Notes under the pieces: model-generated
What the model saw: only the letters and a program-made list of their open reading frames with translations
Databases searched by the model: none
What the model was told of the DNA's origin: nothing
Position numbers and translations under genes: made by a program
NCBI GenBank assembly: GCA_950022655.1
Contig: OX465584.1
Location: 66,308,437-66,372,436 of the forward strand
Direction of reading: 5' to 3'
From: Alentia gelatinosa
Lineage: Eukaryota; Annelida; Polychaeta; Phyllodocida; Polynoidae
Length of the DNA stretch: 64,000 nt
Shown: positions 45,856-55,499 of the stretch, one piece after another
How positions within the stretch are numbered: position 1 is the stretch's first letter
How the letters are laid out: each line of letters begins with the position of its first letter

Positions 45856-47204
45856 GGTTTACATGCTCGGCCAGTGCCGTGTTGACGATAGACTTTGTGT
45901 ATCTCACCAGCAAAATTGTGATCTACAGTTTGTACAGAAACATATACAACAAATAAATAAATATATAAATAGATAAGCATAACCAAAAATCCCGGGGACA
46001 TGCATAATTATATATGTATAGACCAAAAGCGAAGGGCTACACAAGAGTCACTGGTATGTTTCGATGAATGAAATAGTAGGGTTTTTTGAGATGTCGCCGA
46101 TGCCAGGATTTAAAGAGTGGGCAGTCCATACTCTGCTCAGGTTTTATTTTTTATATTTTTTTTATTCAAATTATTTAAAGACGTTACAGACGTTCATTCG
46201 CTTCCAGACGATATTCCACGCTGGCGTCGACATAAAGGACAAGACATATAAATATACAAGACTAGACTTGACATATACAATTATTCACTCACACATTTGC
46301 CCCTAGGATTGAACATTGCATCATTATATCATATACATTACTACATTTATATATCCCACTTGCTAGTCTTCTGACCAGTTCCAGTTTTGGTCTATATGAC
46401 CTTTTACATTATATTTTGTGTCTCCTCTTTTACTTTCATCTTAAAATTATCTCCCTCCAAAATTTGTGTTTCTAATTTTAACTTATCCCAAAATAACGAA
46501 CCTACATATAATGGTGAGTGTTTATATTTTTCTAGTCTTGGTCTACTTATGGTATCCTTGTGAGTAGCACTTTCTTTTGAAGCTGCTTAAATTTTATTCT
46601 ACTGTCCATGTTTCTTGTTGATGATGCTAGATTGTTCGAATTCATGAAGACAATAGTCGAAAGTGGAGAAATTGGTTATCATGTATAGAAGGGTTGATAT
46701 TGGAACAGTACAATGTAGGCAAAGGGGAAATTTTCCTTCAACCCATATCAGCTTCTTCTTCAGCGATGTATGTTGCAAGGAACACGCGCTAATTTGTACA
46801 ATATAAAAATCGTGATATTATCTATGATTTGAGAGAAATATAAACATCCTTATTAAATATTCACTCCTACATGCTAGATCTAAGACTCTAGACACTGAGA
46901 CTGTAAAACCTTCACGACTCTCAGGCAGCAGTGTACACTTCACTCTCCTCACAGAGACCCGGCCACTTAGATTCACTGAATACTAAGACTGTGTTGACAG
47001 ACTCCATGTGTTTCTCTGCTCTCACTCTCACAGCATAATTGGATTAGCAAAAGAAACAGTAAGGACAAGAAGGCTGCAAATTGCATTCCCTGCAGGCATG
47101 AAACTCATCGCGAAGGGTTAGAAAAGTGTGCTCCGGGGAGCAGTGGTTCTTCCCAGTATGTGAGACAACAGCAATGATACCTCCAGCTCCAAGAATTACC
47201 CATC
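45856..47204. other. Non-genic stretch
   Basis: AT-rich with no supported gene. Confidence 0.4.
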
Positions 47205-47246
47205 ATCTCACCCCAGTATTTTTCTCCATAGGCTTAACGTTAGAAA
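47205..47246. repeat. Family H fragment
   Basis: ATCTCACCCCAGTATTTTTC and CCATAGGCTTAACGTTAG match the family H end seen at 49405. Confidence 0.5.
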
Positions 47247-47260
47247 CCTTTATTACCCAC

Positions 47261-47817
47261 CTGGGCCCCGTTGCTCCTGCTTTTGCGGTATCGCTAACTA
47301 TAATCGGGTCGCAATTTTATTTTTACGATTACTTTAACGATCCGACTGAAAAAGCGTTGCTCCTGTAATATCGGATCGTATCCCTATATTCCCACGGTAT
47401 CGCTATTTTATACGATGCGATAGCGATACAACAATTCAGGGGCACATATTGAATGAGACAGGGGAAAATTAATTAGTTCTTTAATTAAATACAGATGGCA
47501 TCATAGTTATAACTGATCTGACACCAGGTGGTGTGGATCGCTATTTCCTATACTTAGAAGAACAAGGGGCAGGGGTTGGTGGTGCCACCATGGATCGTTA
47601 TTTGAAATATCAGACAAAGCTTTATTTAACCCATAGCGATACGATCCGCAGTGCTGTGAAGGTCCATGTAAAAAGTATCGCTAAAAGCCGAATTTTACGC
47701 AGCGATGCGCCTATGCGATTACGACACGATACGCAAAATTCTGGAGCAACGTTTAGGCCCTCGGATCGCTAATCTGCGATCCGCAGCTCTGTCGTAATCC
47801 TGGAGCAACGGGGCCCA
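47261..47817. mobile_element. Family E MITE-like element, copy 4
   Basis: Ends CTGGGCCCCGTTGCTCC and GGAGCAACGGGGCCCAG are inverted repeats of at least 17 bp; the interior is collinear with copies 1 and 2. Confidence 0.87.
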
Positions 47818-48017
47818 GATACGGAGCCTATGTAGCTTACAGATCGCTACTTAGTAGGATACGGAGCTGCGTACCCTCCTAGGAGGATACGGATTTTGAG
47901 ATGAAAGTAGTCCCATTGAGATGAAAGTAATCCCAAACATCCCCTTAACTATGTTGAAAAGTTTTCTAACGATCCTATTTATTGCTTAAATCTAAGAATA
48001 AGTGAGTAATAAATACA

Positions 48018-48125
48018 ACATTACCATGATTTTGATCTGTGTGGCTGTATTCTCCTTGTAGTTGACGCTATGCAATACTCGTCAACTACACAGAGAATAC
48101 GGCCACTCAGATCGAAGTCATGGTA
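48018..48125. repeat. Foldback with arms of about 48 bp
   Basis: ATTACCATGATTTTGATCTG at the left pairs with CAGATCGAAGTCATGGTAAT at the right, and TTGTAGTTGACG pairs with CGTCAACTACAC around a 12-base loop. Confidence 0.85.
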
Positions 48126-48149
48126 ATATTGTGTATATTCTCCACAGCT

Positions 48150-48910
48150 ATACCCAAAACTCAATGGCTAATTGGGTCATTTATTATATTGATTAATAAT
48201 GTTGTACGAGGTGTGGGTAGTCAAACAGTGATCACTCCACACTAGGTGACACAACTGCCGATCCCTGCTGTGCGGTAAAGCCGGCAGACCTGTGTCTGCA
48301 AATACTACAGGTTCACCCGTATTACGTAACTCAGTAAATATATATTGGCTGAGTCCCCAGCAGGTCGACGGGTTACTTGTGATGCCTCTTGGTTGAGTGA
48401 ATGCTTGGAGCCGCAAACCTTTTAGCGGTGGAGAGAATAGCACATTCCGTACTAAGCTACTGTAAATGGATATGCAGGTTTCAATAAAGATATTGTACCT
48501 GAAGTGGCCAGAGTCTGGTTTTGTGTTCTAGGTTAAGCTAGGTTGTAGATTCTGCATCTCCCAGCTTTACTCAGGATATTCTGAACCAACCCATGCGGAG
48601 AGTACAAGCAGGGGTAGCGACTCATCTCAAACTGCTGGATAGGTAAACTAGGCCCTGTTGTGAGATCACATGTACGAACCAGCGGTCCGCTACAATGTTA
48701 TACGGGTTGAGATAAAATCAGAAACCCACTCAATGAAAACAACTTGGTCCGTTCTCCAACTCGTTTGACTGCTATGTAAATCACTCAGTTTCGCTCTGTG
48801 AATTACTCTGCAGTCAAACTCACTGGAGCATGGGCCAACATATTTTCATCTCGTGAGTTTCGTTATGGTTATCTCACCCCCAATATTTTTGTCCCATAGG
48901 TTTAACATTG
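48150..48910. mobile_element. Family H foldback element interrupted by a solo LTR
   Basis: Outer parts match the uninterrupted copy at 49405-49695: AATGGCTAATTGGGTC and AATAATGT, then GAGATAAAATCAGAAACCCA and the long hairpin with TCACTCAGTTTCGC near its apex. The 48203-48694 sequence is absent from the other copies. Confidence 0.75.
48203..48694. mobile_element. Solo LTR, 492 bp, with ATGT target duplication
   Basis: Starts TGTACGAGG, ends CGCTACA, flanked by ATGT at 48199-48202 and 48695-48698. Contains a TATA-like AAATATATATTGG and a CAATAAAGAT polyadenylation signal. The 49405 copy of the host repeat serves as an empty site (AATAATGTTTTACAGGGTGA). It is probably the product of LTR-LTR recombination of a Gypsy-like element; it is unrelated to the LTR at 18315. 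Confidence 0.8.
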
Positions 48911-49404
48911 GGATCTCGTTCTCCATGCCCCTACGAGTATTGCAGTCTATTCTCCATGATCCAAATCCGGTGTGTCGTCCATTCTTTTATCATGTACAGG
49001 GGGAGATAAATACAGAAAGCAACTTATTTTGGTCAAAATTGCTGTTGTCCAACTCCTTTAAATGTTATGTAATGATCACTCGGCTGTCGCCTTGTTCATA
49101 TCACTGCGTATCAAACTCATTAAGATTGACGACTTTGACAACAAAATTTTGGTTTCTTCTTTAATATTGGCTGGTTTCAAATACAAGCGGCCATATTCTT
49201 TGAGGAGTTGCTGTATAGTACGATCCAAGTGAATGTAAGGATATTGAATCTGGCGGTATATGATGACTTTTATCTTAATAGACTTCATATTGTATTTATG
49301 ATCCACCTTCATTCTTATTAAATTCACCTGCTAGGATATATAACAGGCAGTATTCGTCTCAATGTGCGCTTTATCACAAGCCGGGGCATTCATATATATC
49401 TGTA

Positions 49405-49695
49405 TTTATCTCACCCCGGTATTTTTCTCCATAGGCTTAACATTAGGAACTCTTACTCCACGGCCGTGGGGTTCGTGGATCCAATACTCAATGGCTAATT
49501 GGGTGGTTCGTTTTATCAATAAATAATGTTTTACAGGGTGAGATAAAATCAGAAACCCACTCAATGAAAATAGCCTGGTCCGCACTTTACCTCGTTTGAC
49601 CTCTATGTAATTCACTCAGCTTCACTTCGTGAATTACTATGCAGTCAAACTCGGTGGAGTACGGACCAAGCTATTTTCATCTCGTCGGTTTCCTT
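49405..49695. mobile_element. Family H foldback element
   Basis: Left part ends TATCTCACCCCGGTATTTTT and its complement GGGTGAGATAAAAT bound a 140-bp module. It is followed by a hairpin whose arms start ACCCACTCAATGAAAAT / ATTTTCATCTCGTCGG and whose apex contains CACTCAGCTTCACTTCGTGA. Confidence 0.75.
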
Positions 49696-49732
49696 CTAAA
49701 TATACTCCAGGTGTGTCGATATCATTCACCTT

Positions 49733-49880
49733 ATATCGTATATTTTAATAGGAGCCTAACCGCAAAGTCGTGGTCAACTACACCGATGAGGGGTCACCTT
49801 CCGATGCGATTTCGTTTTTTATATCAGGAGGTGCATCGTAGACCATATCGCAGCGTATCATGAGCTTAGTGGACACCGGC
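49733..49880 (-). mobile_element. Family B fragment
   Basis: The complement reads GATATGGTCTACGATGCACC followed by an AATCGCATCGGAAGG string, the left half of family B. The end is changed (GGTGTCCAC for GCGTCCACC) and the right half is missing. Confidence 0.6.
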
Positions 49881-50631
49881 CCTAACTATATTCTTAGATA
49901 ACATGAAAAAGACGCCATTTTTGTTTTACTTATGTTACCATGTCGACCTTAATGTTGGTGCTCATTCACTACAGCCACAGTGTGCCTGAACATTATCTAT
50001 ACTGCACCAGTAGCAGTAAGTAGTATTTCATAGAAGTTCGGTATATAATTTTTTAAAGGTTTTTATTTCACATTCGATTATTACAATCGTTCTTCCAAGC
50101 GCAAACTTCCAAGCTTAATAACACATGCCATGAGTGTATAGATCAAAGCTCGCCATTGGTCGGACGCAGACTTCAAACGTCGTCACGTGACACGTACTTC
50201 CGGTCGTACGGAGGAGGTTTTCACGAAGATGAGTTGTGGGTTCTTACTGCCCGGGGTTTACCTTTGTAAAAACACGTGGGGAGGCATCAGGGTGTGGTCC
50301 ATTCATCTGTTCTGTGCTTTGTATCACAGATTCACCTACATTTCTGTCTGTTTTTTTCTGATTTGTGTCATGTCTCTTTCGTGTTTTTGTTATTGTATCC
50401 ATGTTTACCGGAGGTTGTTTGTCGACGCACCTTTGGGAAGCACTCAAGAGTGTCTTTGTGTTGATACATTAACCTAACCCTAAATAAAATAAACCGACAT
50501 TAAGTAAATGTTGGAGCAGGTCATGAGAGCATCAATAAAACTACTTCCTGTGGAGTATGTGCAGAAAAATTGCTTGTGATAACTTATCTGGATTGCACTT
50601 ATCTTGTTTTGTTTCAAATCAAAGGTCAACA
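49881..50631. other. Non-genic stretch
   Basis: TTTTTTAAAGGTTTTTATTT near 50,050 resembles the start of the insertion at 36,303 and may be another retroposon tail. Nothing else is recognised. Confidence 0.35.
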
Positions 50632-50676
50632 CTGCACGAAAACCACCATTTTATTCATATATACGCCATCGCGTGA
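50632..50676. repeat. Family J end fragment
   Basis: CACTGCACGAAAACCACCAT and TATACGCCATCGC, as at 38.4, 41.9 and 60.5 kb. Confidence 0.55.
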
Positions 50677-50687
50677 AAGGTGTTTAT

Positions 50688-50994
50688 AGGCCCGTTTCCA
50701 TTGGCCGATCTCCTGTCACCGATCTACTGTCAGGAACCCCCGACAGACGTTTGGCGCTGCTGACCCCAAATCGGTCGATGGAAACAACCCAGCTCTTGAA
50801 ATGGCCCACGACTTTCTGTGCTTAGATTATGCAATGTGGCACCACCCACCACTTAAGAAAGCTTGGTCACTGAATGAAATCTACAACCCTCACCGATTTT
50901 TCTTTACCTACGCGCAGTCAGTGGCACCACCGACAGACTTTCTGGGTAACTGAAAAAATCTACACACATTTCGTCGGCCAATGGAAACAGGCCT
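50688..50994. mobile_element. Family F MITE-like element, copy 1
   Basis: Inverted ends GGCCCGTTTCCATTGGCC and GGCCAATGGAAACAGGCC; the interior is rich in CACCGACAGAC and ACCGATCTAC words. About 307 bp. Confidence 0.8.
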
Positions 50995-51039
50995 TTAACC
51001 TCAGGAACTCTTAAGAAGATATTATCATCATCATACGTA

Positions 51040-51347
51040 AGGCCCATTTCCATTGGCCCATTTCCTGTCACCGATCTACAGTCAGGAACCACCGACGGAC
51101 TTTTGGCACTGTGGACCCAATGTCGGTCAATGGAAACAACCAAGGTCGTGAAATGCCCCAGGACTTTTTCTGCTTAGATTATGCAATGTGGCTCCACCCA
51201 CCACTGAGTGAAAGCTAGGTCCCTGAGTGAAATCTACTACCCTCAGCGATTTTTATAAACCGATGCACAGTCAGTGGCACCACCGACAGACTTTCTGTGT
51301 AACTCAAAAAGTCTAAGCAATCTTCGTCGGCCAATGGAAACGGGCCT
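51040..51347. mobile_element. Family F MITE-like element, copy 2
   Basis: A second copy of about 308 bp, same orientation, 45 bp downstream of copy 1; ends GGCCCATTTCCATTGGCC and GGCCAATGGAAACGGGCC. It diverges from copy 1 at scattered positions. Confidence 0.8.
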
Positions 51348-51477
51348 ATAGAATGGTTCAACTAAGACATGTCTTGTGTTCAAAGTCGAACGTGTGAAAC
51401 CGGTTGCTTTTATGAGGATTGATTCTGAATTGGACAAGGAGGGGGCAGAACTAGACAAAAGTGGTATTCTGTACAAG

Positions 51478-51690
51478 GTTCTCACTACGCTATATGGGAG
51501 AAGAATTTCTAATGAACTAGGCATAGAGCATTGAGAATTCACTGGCACACAGTATTCCCGCTAGGTGGCATCATTGAGAATTGAATCTTTCGGTTGAATT
51601 GATGTACATCTTTAGCATGGGAGGCAGGCCAATGGATTCTCAAGGCTCTAAGCCTATTTCATTAAGAATTAGTGAGAGTACAGAATACCC
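51478..51690. repeat. Family K foldback, second copy
   Basis: Matches 5288-5510: TGTACAAGGTTCTCACTnCG, CTGGCACACAGTATTCCC and TAGGTGGCATCATTGAGA in the same order. The 51.5-kb copy lacks the outer inverted repeats of the first copy. Confidence 0.75.
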
Positions 51691-51791
51691 CATAGAGAGT
51701 GTCAGGTTTAATGAGAGGGGTGCCATAAGAAGGGGGGGGAAGCATGCAAGTTTGAAGTTAATGGATTACTCAACCATGTCTCTGGACAATA

Positions 51792-52459
51792 CAGGGCCCC
51801 GTTGAATAAAAAATTGTCGTCCGTGAGGCTGGACAGTAAGACATAGTAAAGCATGGACGAGAAATAAACGATAATTTATTTTCAGTGTAGCATAAAACTG
51901 CTCGTCCATGTGAGCACTGTCGTCCGTGATAATATCGTTCAATTATCGTAGAATGATCGTACAATTGACCTATATCCACGGGTATCACTAAACATGAATA
52001 ATTCTGTGGGCAAAGAGGTTAGGCATTGGTCTCTCAACCTGAAGGTTGAGAGTTCTAACCCCATCCAAGGCAGACTTTCTTTATCCAGTAATTTTCAAAC
52101 ATTTCACAAAAAAATGATTCAATAGTTAATAAATGTTGAAATTTGGTATACACGTATCAAATATGAATAGAAATCTCTGTTGAAAATATCTTTTAATTTG
52201 GTATGGATTTAGTGCATGAAAAACGAGTTTGACATCGGCTACAACGCCAAAAACATGGTCGTCTGCAAGGAGACTTGAACAATAAATAAACAATATTTTC
52301 AAAATGAACAATTTTTTATTCAACACCACTCACGATCGTTCATTTTATCCTCTCGTCCAATGCTCGTCCACCTCCACAATAGTTTTTTTATACTACAGTT
52401 TGCCACTGACGAGACTTGTAAGATACTTTTTTAATCGTTTTTTTTTCAACGGGGCCCTG
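51792..52459. mobile_element. Family G MITE-like element with an internal tRNA-like segment
   Basis: Ends CAGGGCCCCGTTGAA and TTCAACGGGGCCCTG are perfect 15-bp inverted repeats. Interior ends are AAAAAATTGTCGTCCGTGAG / GACGAGACTTG. The outer GGGCCCCGTTG is shared with family E but the interiors differ. Confidence 0.8.
52008..52080 (+). tRNA. tRNA-like segment inside family G, degenerate
   Basis: GGGCAAAGAGGTTAGGCATT resembles an A box and D arm. CTCTCAACCTGAAGGTTGAG makes a 7-bp stem but with a 6-base loop, and GAGTTCTAACCCC resembles a B box. The wrong loop size and no clear acceptor stem argue against a functional tRNA. Confidence 0.35.
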
Positions 52460-52579
52460 GTTTAATTCATGGTGTATTTTATGCATAAGTGAAAATAGAA
52501 TCTCTTGATACCAATCTTTTCTCTCAGAAGGTTTTTGTTTTGCGTTGGGTTGTGCACATGCAGCCAAAGGGATTATCAT

Positions 52580-52848
52580 GAAACATCACAAAATTTCATT
52601 GTTTATAAGTTGTCTTCACGGAATGATATCACAAAGCGGAGCTGAGTGATATCTGTTGCAGAAGACAATTAATGGCATGTAAACAATTATATGAAATTTC
52701 GTGATGTTTAGATTTTATCCTACCCTGTCATATGTTTTTAACTCCATGTGTCACCAGTGGCATATAAATATTTTATGGCATAACCGTGGCATACAGGCCC
52801 ACCAGGTTAAGTCTATGGAGATTTATATGAGGGGTAGGATAAAGTCCA
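52580..52848. mobile_element. Family I foldback element
   Basis: A hairpin of about 125 bp (AACATCACGAAATTTCAT type arms, inner GTTGTCTTC / GAAGACAA, apex with AAAGCGGAGCTGAGTGAT) is followed by a module bounded by TTTTATCCTACCC and GGGGTAGGATAAA. Confidence 0.75.
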
Positions 52849-53002
52849 TTATTCATCGTTGGAGTGATCATATTTTTATACAGTCGGTTTAATTGAATTT
52901 TGGAAATTAGAAAAAATTCCTGGACATGGAGAAAGAATTGACAATTTTGTAAATGTATTATGAGGATGAATAAAGAAGAGTGCTGCTTGAATTTAAAAAA
53001 AA

Positions 53003-53040
53003 AAAAAAATAAATAATAATAATAATAATAATAATAATAC
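53003..53040. repeat. (AAT)n microsatellite
   Basis: A-run then AAT/ATA trinucleotide repeat. Confidence 0.95.
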
Positions 53041-53194
53041 AGTGCTCCGTCTATTTTTCATTATCTAACAATATTGAAAAGTTCAATAAATGCTATAAAG
53101 CTGGTCATTCGAATTGTGTATTTATAGATCATAATGTGCTCATAGATGATAACCGGGACGTGTATTTTCTCAATCCGGTGAATATTATCAAGAA

Positions 53195-54152
53195 GCATCA
53201 TGAAATTTCATATGATTGCTTATATGGCGTGAGTTGTCTTCGCAGCATGATATCACAAAGCGGAGCTGAGTGATAATAGAAGACAACGAATGCAATATAA
53301 TCAATCATATGAAATTGAGTGCTGTTTAGATTTTATCCTACCCCATCAGATGTTTTAACGTCGTATTTTATGTGTGGCATATAAATATTATATGGCATAA
53401 CAATGGCATACAGTTACACCATGTTAAGTCTATGAAGAATAACTGCTTGAGACTGTGCCTCAAAACCGATTTGTATACACCAATAGCTACAATACATAAT
53501 ATAGCTAGGGTGCCTCTATTATGCGATAGGATGAACTCACATCTTTTAAATTTTATGTATACAAGGAAAATGGACATTAAATATTGTAAGGCTGTAAATA
53601 GAAATACTAGAGCGAACGACACACCTCTTTTACATGTACCCAGACCAAACTGCCTTGCTTTCCAAAGATCGGTATTATACAATGGCTCAGTGAGATGGAA
53701 TAATCTATCTGCGGATGTACGGAATGTTGAAACTTATAAATATTTTAAAGCACTGACGAAGGATTTAATGTTGAAGAAAATACTAATTTGACTCTAAGTT
53801 TACATGATAGGTATAGAAATAACTACTATGTAATCAATGGTGTTTATATTGTAAGGATGTCTTTGAGAGTAGGTAGGTAGGAAAGAAGACAACAAGATGA
53901 TTAATGTTAGGGATGGGGCCGAATGTGAAAACCAGACTTACAAGGTCTGATATTCACCCCACTTTATTGTCGCCATGATGTCGGTTTATTATGTAACTAG
54001 GAAATGGTGCGGAGAACACGCAGAGACCACAGACATGTAAAAATTGCAGGTATTTATAACAAACGGCATGTTTTCTGTATCGCCTCTCTGTACCGATGTT
54101 TAACTTGATGACTTGACTGAAAAAAATAAATATATGAGGGGTAGGATAAAAA
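53195..54152. mobile_element. Family I foldback element split by a LINE fragment
   Basis: The hairpin and module start match 52580-52848 up to GTTAAGTCTATGAAG near 53,436. The expected ATATGAGGGGTAGGATAAA end only reappears at about 54,131. The intervening 690 bp holds a LINE ORF2 fragment. Confidence 0.7.
53437..53791 (+). pseudogene. LINE ORF2 C-terminal fragment
   Basis: The translated frame ends with NTRANDTPLLHVPRPNCLAF, then SVLYNGSVRWNNLSADVRN and a short lysine-rich tail. This is the C-terminal LINE signature (Y-x-G-x-x-x-W-N-x-L). The open frame begins earlier, at 53,372, but its first 21 codons are family I sequence read by chance. No RT palm motifs are present, so this is a 5'-truncated copy. 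It differs in sequence from the fragment at 4586. Confidence 0.7.
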
Positions 54153-54742
54153 TAGGTCTGTCCATGTAGATGCACGTAATATAACACCGGTTGTCAGGAG
54201 GATGAGCCCGCTGATTGATACCTTGTAGGCGTAATCCCCACAGATTATCTCTGAGGCTCAGTGTCAGTGGATTAGTCAATGTCCTCCTGTAGGTGCCTTG
54301 TCTGGTGTTCAGTGACTAATTCCCTACCACACTTTCTACACAACAATGTACTTAGCAAAGTGATGACTAAAACCTTGTCAGAAAAGTACAGAGTGATTTC
54401 AAAAAGTAAACAGTTCATTATTATATACTCATGCCGTATTTACTGTAAATACGTACCGTTTCGCCATATAACGTAAAAATACTGTACGGACCACTGGTCC
54501 GTACACTTAAATACGGACCACCTAGCCATACACATTTATTGAAATATTGGTTGTTAAGCCAAATGAAATGAATGATTTTTTTTTAATTTCGGGTATATGG
54601 TAGATATATAACGTCCAACCATGCTTGTACAAGTCACAGATCTCATTGATAATTTACGGTTTGTATGGAACTCGGCGTAAACACCTCGTTCCGTAACCAT
54701 GAATTACCATCTCGTTCTGTGACTTGTGCAGCACGTTCTATA
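54153..54742. other. Non-genic stretch
   Basis: No recognised feature apart from ATAACGTCCAACCATG near 54,611. Confidence 0.35.
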
Positions 54743-54758
54743 TAAATATCAAAATATA

Positions 54759-55471
54759 CAGTGTGAGACGAGGCTGCTACCGCGACTATTGAGCAAGTGA
54801 CTGACCTGACGCTTCAAGCTAGGCGCCACGGGGTTAATTAATATTCATTACTTCTGAATCCCTTCACAGAGTTAGACCATTATTGGTTCCTTCGGTCACG
54901 TGATCGATTTCGGGGCTTTTCATTGGCTGAAAATTCAGACAAAGAGCGGCGGGAAAGCCTCCGTGCCAATTAGATCCATTGTTCTTCTCTGAGTGTGGTG
55001 TGTGGAGGGCCTGTGGCGCCTCCTCACACTGACCCTCAGTACTTTCTCACCTGGTGGACAGGGAGAGAACCTGTATGGATCCGCGTTCGCCCCCTACTGG
55101 AAGTGTGGGGAGTTACTCTGTGCATTCAGATATGGGAATCCCTCCGGATTCTTTTGGTTCTTGCTCAATAGTTTCGACTGTCTAGTCTCATCAGGCGATT
55201 GTAGCTTACCTATATGGTCTTTGTTCATGTCCTTGAGTGATTTTTTCTCTCAAGGGTCCGCTTTTTCTATTAAAAATAGAATTTTTCTGAATAAAAAACT
55301 TTTCCCTTTTCTGGGTGGTCAGTCACTTGGTTGGAGTCGCTGGGCAAAGAGAGTAATGGGAAATCATTGTTGTAAATCTTTTTCCTCTCAAGAGGATTGA
55401 CATTTAGGACCTGCGAGGTCCAGTGTGTCCATCTGGGTCCCGGTGGGGTCCCTTTCTTGTTTAGAAAAAAA
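54759..55471 (-). repeat. PLE pseudo-LTR, 3' copy
   Basis: Direct repeat of 59606-60318 (offset 4,847). The 135-codon open frame on its plus strand is repeated identically in the other copy and has no domain, so I do not treat it as a gene. Confidence 0.93.
55171..55195 (-). ncRNA. Hammerhead-like core in the PLE pseudo-LTR (3' copy)
   Basis: The minus strand reads CTGATGA, then GACT-AGAC-AGTC (a perfect 4-bp stem II with a 4-base loop), then GAAAC. GCTaCAAT upstream can pair with ATTGAGC downstream. A canonical helix III and NUH cleavage triplet are not evident, so self-cleavage is doubtful. Confidence 0.4.
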
Positions 55472-55499
55472 TTTTTGACGTGGCTTTAAGGTTTCTCTT

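Noticed and set aside
52008..52080. Functional tRNA gene
   Set aside because: The anticodon-like stem has 7 bp and a 6-base loop, and no acceptor stem is found.
54993..55400. 135-codon plus-strand frame, repeated at 59840-60247
   Set aside because: It lies within the PLE pseudo-LTRs, antisense to the element, and has no domain. Identity of the copies reflects the repeat, not selection.
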